The notes under the pieces are model-generated. The model worked only from the letters and a program-made list of their open reading frames with translations. It made no database searches and was not told the origin of the DNA. Made by a program: the position numbers and the translations under genes. A stretch of DNA of 19,887 nt. It comes from Holosporaceae bacterium (GTDB lineage: Bacteria; Pseudomonadota; Alphaproteobacteria; UBA3830). The stretch spans positions 1 through 19,887 of the forward strand of contig JAISHN010000060.1 of assembly GCA_031262635.1 (NCBI GenBank), read 5' to 3'. Each line of letters begins with the position of its first letter. Position 1 is the first letter of the stretch. Shown here piece by piece: positions 1 to 6,787 of this stretch.

Positions 1-34
1 CCTTGCGGGAGAGGGTCGGGGTGAGGGGGAAGGA
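1..34. repeat. Fragment of a GC-rich dispersed repeat
   Basis: A purine-rich tract (GGGAGAGGGTCGGGGTGAGGGG) runs off the left edge. Its complement has the CCTCACCCCGACCCTCTCCC form seen in many bacterial intergenic repeats. A related stretch occurs at 19628-19680 and a half copy near 19757-19780. It has no coding potential. Confidence 0.5.
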
Positions 35-73
35 AACGCCTCGGAGCGGCTGAGCTCCGTTAATTCAGAGTAG

Positions 74-211
74 GAATATGATAAGCAGCCATCTAAGCGA
101 AGCAAGCGTCCAAAAGTCCCAAAAATTGCGTTCGTTCCTAAGCGTCGTAAGCCAAAGACTACAAAAGCAATAAAAGCAACCGAATACGAGCGTCAACGAG
201 TCGCTAAGTAA
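74..211 (+). pseudogene. Basic K/R/P-rich frame without a start codon, possible 3' remnant of a gene
   Basis: Between the stop at 71-73 and the TAA at 209-211 lies an open frame of 45 codons with no ATG, GTG or TTG placed to start it. It reads as a strongly basic, proline-containing sequence with segments such as PSKRSKRPKVPK and PKRRKPKTTKA. The composition is not random. It recalls lysine-rich histone-like tails or nuclear localisation signals. The frame upstream of the stop stays open for a few codons before the repeat begins. The simplest reading is a degraded C-terminus of a lost gene. Chance open frame is the alternative. No family can be assigned. Confidence 0.25.
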
Positions 212-240
212 AATACTAGAACAAAAACGTTTAAAAGCCG

Positions 241-1038
241 TTAAATAGTCACAATAAATCTCAAAGACAAATCATGTTGTCCGGTTTTGACTTTATATGT
301 CCTGGGTTTATTTTCCGTCATTCCTGAAAGTTCGTCGGAGAGATTTCTAGTCTTATCCGCGCTTTGGTAGAATTTATATTTATATTCTAGTCCAACAGAA
401 CAACGATCATGTAATTTATGTGCGACTCCAATACCTGGGACGAAAGCCCAAAGCCTTTTTTCATATTTACAAGAATATATCGGTATATTAGGAGCTCCAA
501 CTACGCCAAGAGCGCCTGCATGATCTTGATTGTAGTCATATTGAACCGCCACTTTTCTGGTAGCAACCCCTAATAATCCATAGATTCGAGTTTTCCCGAG
601 AGTTTTTCCAAATTTAAGCGAGAAACCGTACTCATTGCCATAAGAGCTTTTTAAAGAAGTAAATTGCTGATCTGAGCATTCAGTCGAAGATAGTTCCAAA
701 GACTCCCTATCCGTAAACGTCCTTCCCGACTTAAAGTGATTGAAGGTAACTCCGAGTTCAGCAGCCCAGTAGTAATTATTGCCGCCGCTAACGCCGAAAA
801 ATAATCCGCCGCCTAATTTTTTTATAGCATTCTTTTTATGACTAATAACGCCGCCTGAGCCTGGAATATTAGCAACGTCAGGTTCAAAATCCATCTTGTA
901 CTCCGACGAAGAGATCGTTTCGTCCAGCGAAACGCCGCCGTAAAACTCGACGGGCGATTGGGAATCGTCGGCTCCATCATCCGCTTGAATTTGAGGAACA
1001 AACGCGACGCAGCATGTTAATAATACGATTTTTTTCAT
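241..1038 (-). CDS. Outer-membrane beta-barrel protein (opacity/Omp25-like)
   Basis: Predicted secreted 265-aa protein. The N-terminus MKKIVLLTCCVAFVPQIQA followed by DDG is a Sec signal peptide with an AXA-like cleavage site (Q-A, residues 18-19). The mature part has alternating hydrophobic and polar residues, aromatic residues at strand ends (EYGFSLKFGKTLG, RIYGLLGV, LWAFVPGIGVAHKL, VGLEYKYKFY), and ends in HDLSLRFIVTI, a beta-signal-like last strand. This is the pattern of small OmpA/opacity-type barrels. The ATG at 1036-1038 is preferred over one 18 codons upstream because GGAGAT lies 6 nt before it and the signal peptide begins there. It shares the K-LGG...FG strand pattern and overall plan with the barrel protein at 17683-18474, so the two are probably paralogues. 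Exact ligand or host role is unknown. Confidence 0.75.
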   Translation of the reverse strand: MKKIVLLTCCVAFVPQIQADDGADDSQSPVEFYGGVSLDETISSSEYKMDFEPDVANIPGSGGVISHKKNAIKKLGGGLFFGVSGGNNYYWAAELGVTFNHFKSGRTFTDRESLELSSTECSDQQFTSLKSSYGNEYGFSLKFGKTLGKTRIYGLLGVATRKVAVQYDYNQDHAGALGVVGAPNIPIYSCKYEKRLWAFVPGIGVAHKLHDRCSVGLEYKYKFYQSADKTRNLSDELSGMTENKPRTYKVKTGQHDLSLRFIVTI

Positions 1039-1171
1039 ATAAAATCTCCAAAAATACCGCTCTATAATAGTATAGATTATAATATAATGCAAGAATCAGA
1101 AGCGACGTATGAAGATAGAGTTTAGATATAAAATACTATTTATTGTCTATAATAAAAAAATAACTCAATAT

Positions 1172-1219
1172 AAAAAAATTGCGCCTGGCGCCTAACACTC
1201 CTCGCGTCAGGCGCTAGGC
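1172..1219 (-). terminator. Rho-independent terminator downstream of the cysteine desulfurase gene
   Basis: Read on the minus strand, an 11-bp stem (GCCTAGCGCCT with AGGCGCCAGGC, one G-T pair) closes a 15-nt loop. GCAA and a run of seven T follow. It lies about 170 nt past the stop of the cysteine desulfurase gene and shields the beta-barrel gene from read-through. Confidence 0.7.
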
Positions 1220-1308
1220 CCAAAATAAATAAAGTCGACTACAACAAGCTAGTAATTCATTATTCCCTTCAACCATAATGCGGTTTCTAATCCTTTAGGC
1301 GGGTTCCG

Positions 1309-1328
1309 GGACGAATAATCATTCGCCC
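1309..1328. repeat. Short palindrome of the GGGCGAATAATCATTCGCCC family
   Basis: GACGAATAATCATTCGCCC with an imperfect left arm is followed by TTTTT on the plus strand. Other copies are at 6725-6740, 8439-8461 and 14481-14500. Confidence 0.6.
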
Positions 1329-1389
1329 TTTTTACAACTAAATCCGTCTCTGAACAGCGGCGTTCCACGCGCGGATCAAACCGAAAATC

Positions 1390-2646
1390 CTATCCGCTTC
1401 TAGAGCATCCGAGTCCGACGTTTTTTTCGCCGCGAAGTCGGGCTACGACTTTTCTAAGTTTTGTAGCTAAGCCGATTAGCTCGTCTTTGTGAACTCTGTC
1501 CGAAAAGCTGATTCTTATGGTGCAAGCCGGTAGTTTTCCTTCTGGATCTATAGCTTCCAGAACGTTCGAATGTCCTTCTGGACCTAGGCAAGAGCATCCA
1601 GACGAAAAAGAGTAATCGCTCATCCGCTCCATAACGTCTTTCAACAAAACGCCGCCGATAGAAACTGAAACTATGTGCGAAGGAGTCGCCGAATTAACGT
1701 AGACGTCGTTCATCTTTTTGAGTTCGTTTACTAAAGCGTAAAAATCTTCTTCTATCACGCTCATATCGTGATGGGAATATTTAACCGCCTGACCGAAAGC
1801 CGCGATTAAAGGAGTCGGCTTTGTTCCTGGGAAGAATTGATCTCCCGAACCGAAGAGTATAGGCAGAAGTTTGCTTTTATCTCCTACGTATAGAGCCGCG
1901 ATTCCCTTAGGCGCTCCGATTTTGTAGCCGGATATCGTAAGTAGAGCGATGTTCATGTCGTCCACGTCGACGTGGTATTTGCAGAACGCTTGAGCCGCGT
2001 CTGTGTGAAACAAAACGCCGTGTTTTTTGGCGATCGCGCCTATGGCTTTTACGTTTTGAAGCGTTCCAATTTCGCTGTTCAGCATTTGAATCGATATCAA
2101 CTTGGTGTTCTCGCTAATGCTGTGTTCCAATTGTTTTAAATCGACGTTTCCAAAACGATCTACGTCCAAGTAAGTTACGTTGTATCCTATGCTTTCGAGA
2201 TGCTTGAAGACGTTCAACACGCTTTTGTGCTCTATCTTCGAGGTTATTAAATGACATCCTGGATTAGCGTTCGCAACCCCGAGGATTGCGATGTTGTTCG
2301 CCATAGTCGCGTTATTCGTAAACACGATTTGGTTTATTCTCGCGTTGATTTTTTGAGCGATTATATAAGCGGACTCGCGTTCGAAACTTTGCAAAATTTT
2401 CGCGTGACGATTGGCGCCTGACGAATTTCCGTCTAAGCAGCTAACTTCGTCGAATTTAGCCAGCGATTCTTTGTTGATCGAATACGACGCGGCGTAATCA
2501 AAGTAGGTTTCGTCTTGCAGAGAGCAGGCGGATAAAAGAAGGAGGGAAGCCGGCAGATATTTCTTTCCGTTCCGTTTGGATTCTTCGTTTAGTTCAAAAT
2601 AACAAGTACAGAAACGCGACGATAATTTTTTACAAAAACCACTCAC
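1390..2646 (-). CDS. NifS/IscS-type cysteine desulfurase with lipobox-like N-terminal extension
   Basis: A 418-aa class V, PLP-dependent aminotransferase-fold protein of the cysteine desulfurase family, which removes sulfur from cysteine for Fe-S or thio-modification pathways. Seen: the FDYAA start of the fold at 49-53, H140 in SKIEH, D216 and Q219 in HTDAAQ, the PLP lysine K242 in SGYKIGAPKG, R378 in TIRIS, and an SSGCSC loop whose C353 aligns with the catalytic Cys. Odd points: the normally conserved His before the lysine (SGHK) is Tyr241; the RSGT motif is replaced by FPGT (272-275); and about 45 residues precede the usual start of the fold, with LPASLLLLSAC (31-41) resembling a lipoprotein signal and lipobox. 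GTG at 2644-2646 has GGGAGG 4-5 nt upstream; no usable start codon lies between it and the fold. It could be a specialised or degenerate paralogue rather than the housekeeping IscS, and no iscU or iscA lies nearby. Confidence 0.75.
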   Translation of the reverse strand: MSGFCKKLSSRFCTCYFELNEESKRNGKKYLPASLLLLSACSLQDETYFDYAASYSINKESLAKFDEVSCLDGNSSGANRHAKILQSFERESAYIIAQKINARINQIVFTNNATMANNIAILGVANANPGCHLITSKIEHKSVLNVFKHLESIGYNVTYLDVDRFGNVDLKQLEHSISENTKLISIQMLNSEIGTLQNVKAIGAIAKKHGVLFHTDAAQAFCKYHVDVDDMNIALLTISGYKIGAPKGIAALYVGDKSKLLPILFGSGDQFFPGTKPTPLIAAFGQAVKYSHHDMSVIEEDFYALVNELKKMNDVYVNSATPSHIVSVSIGGVLLKDVMERMSDYSFSSGCSCLGPEGHSNVLEAIDPEGKLPACTIRISFSDRVHKDELIGLATKLRKVVARLRGEKNVGLGCSRSG

Positions 2647-2685
2647 AATACCTCCCAACCTTACTATAACTACGCTTTACCTTTT

Positions 2686-2762
2686 TCATCATCCTTGCGA
2701 ACGTAACGGGAATCCAGGAGAAAGTCTCGCTGGATCTTCGGTTTTTCAGCTTAAGGATGACG
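2686..2762. repeat. Degenerate copy of the CGTCATCCT palindromic repeat
   Basis: Starts CATCATCCTTGCGA and ends TTAAGGATGACG, with an inner pair AATCCAG/CTGGATC. It is shorter and more worn than the other copies. It fills the gap between the metK stop and the cysteine desulfurase start. Confidence 0.6.
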
Positions 2763-2772
2763 AAACTACGGC

Positions 2773-3936
2773 TTACGCCTTAGCCGCCTTTTTTAAATCC
2801 TCCGCCGCGTCTAATTTTTCCCAAGAAAACTCGGCTCGGCCAAAATGTCCGTAGCAAGACGTTTGCTTGTATATCGGACGCAGCAAATCCAGCCTTTTTG
2901 TTATAAAATAAGGACGTAAATCGAACGTTTCTCGAACGGCTTTCGCCAGCGCGTCGTCTGGGACGACTCCGGTTCCAAACGTCGTTACGAAAACTGAAAC
3001 CGGCTCGGCCACGCCGATGCAATAGGCTATCTGAACTTCGCATTTTTTTGCTAATTCGGCTCCGACGATATTTTTTGCGACGTATCTAGCCATATAAGCG
3101 GCCGATCTGTCGACTTTCGACGGGTCTTTCCCCGAAAAAGCGCCGCCGCCATGTCGGCCGAATCCGCCGTATGTGTCTTGGATGATTTTGCGTCCGGTTA
3201 GCCCGCAGTCGCCCATAGGTCCGCCGATTTCGAAGCTTCCGGTCGCGTTAACGTATATTTTACAGTCGTTTTTGTTGAAAAACCCGCTTGGTTCTAAAAG
3301 CGGATATATAACTTCTTCGCGTATCGCTTCTTCTATTTGGCTATGGGAAATGTTTTTCGCATGCTGAGCGGAGACGACGACGTTGGTTATTTTTTTCGGA
3401 TCGCCGTTCTCATATTCGAAGGAAATCTGCGTCTTGCCGTCCGGTTTTAGAAAGTCGACTTTGCCCGACTTTCTTACTTCCGCTAGTTTGTGGGATAATT
3501 GATGCGCCCAGCAAATCGGAGCGGGCATTAAGGAAGGAGTCTCGGAGCAAGCGTATCCGAACATCATCCCCTGATCTCCGGCGCCTTGCTTCTCGGGAGC
3601 TTCCTGGTCTACGCCGACGGCTATGTCTCTGGATTGCTCGTCTATTGAGGAAAGAACGGCGCACGTCTGCCAGTCGAATCCGAGCGACGGATCGTTGTAG
3701 CCTATCTTCTTTATGGTTTTTCTCGCTAGATGCGGAATGTCGACGTAAGCGTTTGTGCTAATCTCGCCGGCGATAAGAACCATTCCCGTAGTCACGAGCG
3801 TTTCGGCCGCTACTCTCGAGTCTTCGTCTAGAGTCAACATCGCGTCTAAAATAGCGTCGGATATTTGATCCGCGATTTTATCGGGATGCCCTTCGGTCAC
3901 CGATTCCGAGGTAAAAATAAATTTTTCGCTTTCCAT
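2773..3936 (-). CDS. metK: S-adenosylmethionine synthetase (methionine adenosyltransferase)
   Basis: A 387-aa cytosolic enzyme that makes S-adenosylmethionine from methionine and ATP. The three-domain family signatures are complete: TEGHPDKIADQISDAILDA (14-32, ATP and Mg binding), GAGDQGMMFGYA (118-129), and GGGAFSGKDPSKVDRSAAY (263-281, the glycine-rich loop with the K and D/R residues). Length fits the usual 380-390. The ATG at 3934-3936 is chosen because it gives the conserved ESEKFIFTSESV N-terminus; 68 further upstream codons in the same frame run into the ferritin promoter region and look non-coding. The ribosome-binding site is weak (AAGAG about 10 nt upstream). The gene is divergent from the ferritin-like gene, with 121 nt between starts. 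I looked for a SAM riboswitch in this leader and did not see one. Confidence 0.96.
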   Translation of the reverse strand: MESEKFIFTSESVTEGHPDKIADQISDAILDAMLTLDEDSRVAAETLVTTGMVLIAGEISTNAYVDIPHLARKTIKKIGYNDPSLGFDWQTCAVLSSIDEQSRDIAVGVDQEAPEKQGAGDQGMMFGYACSETPSLMPAPICWAHQLSHKLAEVRKSGKVDFLKPDGKTQISFEYENGDPKKITNVVVSAQHAKNISHSQIEEAIREEVIYPLLEPSGFFNKNDCKIYVNATGSFEIGGPMGDCGLTGRKIIQDTYGGFGRHGGGAFSGKDPSKVDRSAAYMARYVAKNIVGAELAKKCEVQIAYCIGVAEPVSVFVTTFGTGVVPDDALAKAVRETFDLRPYFITKRLDLLRPIYKQTSCYGHFGRAEFSWEKLDAAEDLKKAAKA

Positions 3937-4057
3937 ATTTACAGAACTCTTTAATAATCGAGCGACGATAACATACGCCGCTTTGAAATAAAAGATACGT
4001 AAAATTAACCTTATTGCGTTATTGTTATTCTGAAAAAATAACGTTGGAGACGAGATT

Positions 4058-4567
4058 ATGGCTGTAGGTCTTGGTAAGAAAGTCGCCGAATTATTGAATA
4101 AGCAGGTATCCGAAGAATTTGCCGCGGGATATTTGCACATAGCTATGTCCGCGGTTTTGAAGGAGATGAATCTGGACGGATGCGCTAATTGGGCTATGAT
4201 TCGCGCGAAAGAATGCGAACGACAAGCGATGGAATTTTTCCATTACATACAGGAACGCGGAGCGAAAATAAAATTGCAGCCGATCAATCCGGCGAGACAA
4301 GATTGGCGAGCGCCTCTTCATGTTTTCGAAGATATGATGCGGCAAGAGCAAAGAAACGGGGCGATGATTAACGTTATCTACGAAGCTTCAGTTAGCGAAA
4401 AAGACTACGCGACGCAGAACTTTATTTCACAATTCGTCTTGAAGCAGGCGAAACAAGCGACCAAAGCGTTCAATCTGCTAGAGCAATTGCGAAAAATGCA
4501 GACGACCGACATAGGCGTTATAATGTTTGACGCGGAGTTGGAGAGAAAAATAGAGCCGCCGCGGTAG
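4058..4567 (+). CDS. Ferritin-like protein with an incomplete ferroxidase centre
   Basis: A 169-aa four-helix-bundle protein whose length and helix pattern match bacterial non-haem ferritin (FtnA), the cytosolic iron-storage shell. Aligning by eye to E. coli FtnA with a constant offset of +3, ferroxidase ligands E17, E94 and Q127 are kept as E20, E97 and Q130. E50 is C53, H53 is Q56, and E130 is Q133. I checked these codons in the DNA (TGC at 4214, CAA at 4223, CAA at 4454). So three of six ligands are missing, and rapid Fe(II) oxidation at this site is doubtful. It may store iron by a nucleation route, co-assemble with another subunit, or do something else. The ATG has GGAGA 7-8 nt upstream. 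It is divergent from metK and no Fur box was recognised. Confidence 0.8.
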   Translation: MAVGLGKKVAELLNKQVSEEFAAGYLHIAMSAVLKEMNLDGCANWAMIRAKECERQAMEFFHYIQERGAKIKLQPINPARQDWRAPLHVFEDMMRQEQRNGAMINVIYEASVSEKDYATQNFISQFVLKQAKQATKAFNLLEQLRKMQTTDIGVIMFDAELERKIEPPR

Positions 4568-4990
4568 CGTGGATTAGACTTATATTTCATTGCGCTAGGA
4601 AACGTTTGCGCCCTTCCTCCACCCCGTTATCAGCGTCAAGTTAGGTTCCGTTAGGAAAATGTGATGAGTGGTATGATTTTTGTTGAAACAAGAGGCTTAT
4701 ACTCCGCAATAAGTCGTTGCTAGAAGCGCAAAACCGCGAAGCTTCTTCCTTCTCCGTCATCCTTCCCCTCTTTCGTCATCCTAGAGGCCGCTTGCGGCCG
4801 AAGGATCCACGCGCTTTCCCGGCGTACTCGCCGTGTGGATCCTTCGCTGCGCTCAAGGATGATGAAAAGGGACGACGAACAAAACTTTTCCTAACACAGC
4901 TTAGTAACTATTGATCAAGTTCTCTTCAAAGCCCGCTGTTGATTCAGCATATCCGCTAACCTAAAACTGTTCGTCGTTGGAGTTCTTCTT
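4568..4990. other. Gene-free region dominated by a composite repeat
   Basis: Most of these 423 bases are the MITE-like repeat at 4647-4900. The open frame that crosses it (4717-4914) is repeat-derived and not accepted as a gene. No terminator for the ferritin gene was seen. Confidence 0.6.
4647..4900. mobile_element. MITE-like composite repeat with inverted ends, copy 1
   Basis: About 254 bp bounded by CGTTAGGAAAA (left) and CTTTTCCTAACACAGC (right), which are inverted copies of one another. Inside is the palindromic core at 4774-4866 (CGTCATCCT ... AAGGATGATG). The left part is repeated in inverse orientation at 14290-14396, including a perfect 32-nt match between 4698-4729 and 14318-14349. 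The right-end sequence ACGACGAACAAAACTTTTCC recurs inverted near 6590-6612. It encodes no transposase, so it would be non-autonomous. Confidence 0.6.
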
Positions 4991-5128
4991 ATGCCCAATC
5001 TGTCTGGCGGCCGCTATATCGCTCTTTCCTTTATAAGCGCCATCCTCGAATTCATCTCGGTCGCCTTCGGCGCTTTCGCTGAGAGAGTGGACGCCAAAAA
5101 CCTGAAAACCTTCTCCTCTACCCCATGA
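4991..5128 (+). CDS. Possible small membrane protein, 45 aa
   Basis: An ATG at 4991 follows a GGAG ribosome-binding site at 4979-4982 with an 8-nt spacer, and 45 codons run to TGA at 5126-5128. The product starts MPNLSGGRYIALSFISAILE, and residues about 9-30 form one uninterrupted hydrophobic segment long enough to span a membrane. A charged segment (ERVDAKNLK) follows. Such small single-span proteins include toxins, leader peptides and regulators of larger membrane proteins, but no family is recognised. Its 3' end overlaps the 3' end of the convergent transporter gene by 11 bp. The good ribosome-binding site and hydrophobic profile support it; short length leaves real doubt. Confidence 0.4.
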   Translation: MPNLSGGRYIALSFISAILEFISVAFGAFAERVDAKNLKTFSSTP

Positions 5129-6287
5129 TCAAAGACGCTACTTCGCAGCCGACTATTAGCAAGCCGAAGACTATCAGCCCATAAACTACGCCGTTTTTTA
5201 TTCCCGTCGGTTTTTTTATCTTGAAAAATAAAAAAGCCGGCAGAAATAACGCCATCGCCGCAAGAATCATTCCGGCGAAGCTAAGCGTTTTTATAAAAGC
5301 TTCGGGAACGACGATCGCTATGAAAGTCGCCGGAGTTGCCGCTATTAAAGCCGCGACGATTCTTTTTATTTCTTTGTTTACGGCGACGTTTAACCTGTCG
5401 AAAGCCATTTCCATATCTTCGACAAGCGCGATTCCCACTCCTAAAATGGAAGTCGCGATCGCAAGCGCGGAAATGGCGAACGTAGCGTATTTAACGGCGA
5501 CGACGTTCGACGCGAAGCCGAGCGCGGAAATTAGTTCGCCTACTTCCACTCCTTCCGCGACCATTTTTGCGAACAGTTCCGGCTGAGAGTTAAAAACGAC
5601 CGCCGTTACGCCGAACGTCCATAATATGTAAACGACCGCCGGTATTAAGCTTCCCCAAAAGCAAGCGGTTTTAATCATTTTCCGATCGTTGTCGCAAAGC
5701 TTCGTCAATGAATGCAAAGATCCCTGAAAACCGAAAGACGTAAAAACCGTCGGCAATATGACGCATATTCTGGAAATCCGAGGAGCGCTCGCGATCAGCG
5801 GCAGATTTTTGAGATTTACGCCGATCAACATGCATACTATCGCTCCTAAAACTATCGCCGACAAAACGACGAATAACGTCCCGTTAAAACTCGCTATTCT
5901 TTTTGACGAAAACGCCAGCGCGAGGAAAGAACAAACGCCTACAATTATTGTCGCGAAGCCGTCGTTTGTGAAAATCATCGATCCCAACCCGCAAATATAG
6001 GCGGAAAGCAAAGAAAAATGCAGAGCTTTAAAGCAAATGTTTCCGATTAACGCCGATATTGGGCCGGAGAATTTTTTACCAACGTCTTCCAAAGTAAAAC
6101 TCGAATCCGAGCGTAAATTTAACTCCGTTCTGACGAGAGCTGAAAAATACGTCGTCGTCGCTACGAACAAAAGCAAAAATAAAGTCGGAAGCGCGCCAAT
6201 ATGCGACAAAACTATCGGCAGCGATATCATGCCGGAGCCGATCGCCGTTCCGGCTAATAAAAAAATTCCGTTCAACTGTTTTTTCAT
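5118..6287 (-). CDS. Aromatic/hydroxy amino-acid permease, HAAAP family (TyrP/Mtr-like)
   Basis: A 389-aa inner-membrane protein with about eleven hydrophobic segments and little else. The first segment carries LLAGTAIGSGMISLPIVL (10-27), the family's hallmark unwound-helix motif. The later GFQGSLHSLTKLCDNDRKMIK stretch also matches tyrosine- and tryptophan-specific permeases, which are proton symporters. Substrate cannot be fixed from sequence; tyrosine, tryptophan, serine or threonine are all possible. In a host-dependent bacterium, uptake of amino acids from the host is a sensible role. GGAGA lies 7 nt before the ATG at 6285-6287. The gene is monocistronic: the hairpin at 6380-6412 separates it from ymdB upstream. 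Confidence 0.85.
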   Translation of the reverse strand: MKKQLNGIFLLAGTAIGSGMISLPIVLSHIGALPTLFLLLFVATTTYFSALVRTELNLRSDSSFTLEDVGKKFSGPISALIGNICFKALHFSLLSAYICGLGSMIFTNDGFATIIVGVCSFLALAFSSKRIASFNGTLFVVLSAIVLGAIVCMLIGVNLKNLPLIASAPRISRICVILPTVFTSFGFQGSLHSLTKLCDNDRKMIKTACFWGSLIPAVVYILWTFGVTAVVFNSQPELFAKMVAEGVEVGELISALGFASNVVAVKYATFAISALAIATSILGVGIALVEDMEMAFDRLNVAVNKEIKRIVAALIAATPATFIAIVVPEAFIKTLSFAGMILAAMALFLPAFLFFKIKKPTGIKNGVVYGLIVFGLLIVGCEVASLIMG

Positions 6288-6379
6288 GAGTAATTCTCCG
6301 CGTATTTCTATAGAAAATTTCTTGTCCTCGTTCCGGCAACCGCAACGTAGAAAATATTTATTGTATTATTAGGATATAT

Positions 6380-6412
6380 AAAAAAGGCGCTTACCGCCTA
6401 TACGATAGGCGG
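6380..6412 (-). terminator. Hairpin terminator between ymdB and the permease gene
   Basis: The perfect stem CCGCCTAT-ACG-ATAGGCGG lies at 6394-6412. On the minus strand it is followed by an overlapping alternative stem AGGCG-GTAAG-CGCCT and six T. It would end minus-strand read-through before the permease promoter. It lies about 375 nt beyond the ymdB stop, so the repeats between are transcribed or another terminator acts first. Confidence 0.5.
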
Positions 6413-6581
6413 CTTTTATAGATGTAATTTGATAAAAAACACGCTTTATTCATAATGAAAGATAGCATAATAAAAAACATAGAATATTGCAAGCCGATGA
6501 AAATGAAGAAAATACCTCATCTTAGTTATCGCGAGCGGAGCGAAAGGATCCATTGGACGAAGACGCGAGAAAATAGTTTAG

Positions 6582-6710
6582 GCTGCGTTAGGAAGAATTT
6601 TGTTCGTCGTTCCTTTCCGTCATCCTGAGCGCAGCGAAGGATCCAGACGGCGAGTACGCCGGAAAAGCGCATGGATCCTTCGTCGGGCAAGCCCTCCTCT
6701 AGGATGACGG
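6582..6710. repeat. Composite palindromic repeat, copy 2
   Basis: Begins GCTGCGTTAGGAAGAATTTTG, the same terminal motif as copy 1, and continues into the core at 6618-6709 (CGTCATCCTGAGCGCAGCGA ... CCTCTAGGATGACG). The right arm carries the module GTCGGGCAAGCCCTCC, which is found inverted in the left arm of the copy at 17299-17390. Confidence 0.7.
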
Positions 6711-6724
6711 AATGAAGGCGTAAT

Positions 6725-6740
6725 GGCGAATCATTCGCCC
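6725..6740. repeat. Short palindrome of the GGGCGAAT...ATTCGCCC family
   Basis: GGCGAATCATTCGCCC followed by CTACG, as in the copy at 14481-14500, but with a shortened centre. Confidence 0.6.
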
Positions 6741-6787
6741 CTACGTAATCAAGGCCAATCTTTCCTCATGGAACGCAAGAAACTTTA

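Larger units (their letters stand above)
1039..1389. other. Intergenic region between two minus-strand genes
   Basis: No gene is seen in these 351 bases. The stretch just above 1038 is AT-rich and should hold the promoter of the beta-barrel gene. It also contains the terminator at 1172-1219 and a short palindromic repeat at 1309-1328. Confidence 0.6.
6288..6787. other. Gene-free region with terminator and repeats
   Basis: This 500-base gap holds a hairpin terminator (6380-6412), an AT-rich stretch, a truncated piece of the palindromic repeat (about 6530-6556), a near-complete copy (6582-6710), and a short palindrome (6725-6740). A 57-codon frame from 6454 lacks a ribosome-binding site and runs into the repeat. 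Confidence 0.6.

Noticed and set aside
241..1092. Longer start for the beta-barrel gene at 1092
   Set aside because: The extra 18 residues are AT-rich promoter translation, and the signal peptide and GGAGAT site support the ATG at 1036-1038.
3937..4057. Possible SAM riboswitch in the metK leader
   Set aside because: The 121-nt divergent gap showed no SAM-I, SAM-II or SAM-V-like conserved core on reading the minus strand. It is short and AT-rich.
4717..4914. Plus-strand frame of 65 codons
   Set aside because: It lies entirely within the composite repeat, and its composition is that of the palindrome arms.
6454..6627. Plus-strand frame of 57 codons starting MKDSIIKNIE
   Set aside because: No Shine-Dalgarno sequence, and the second half is repeat sequence ending in the CGTCATCCTGA motif.
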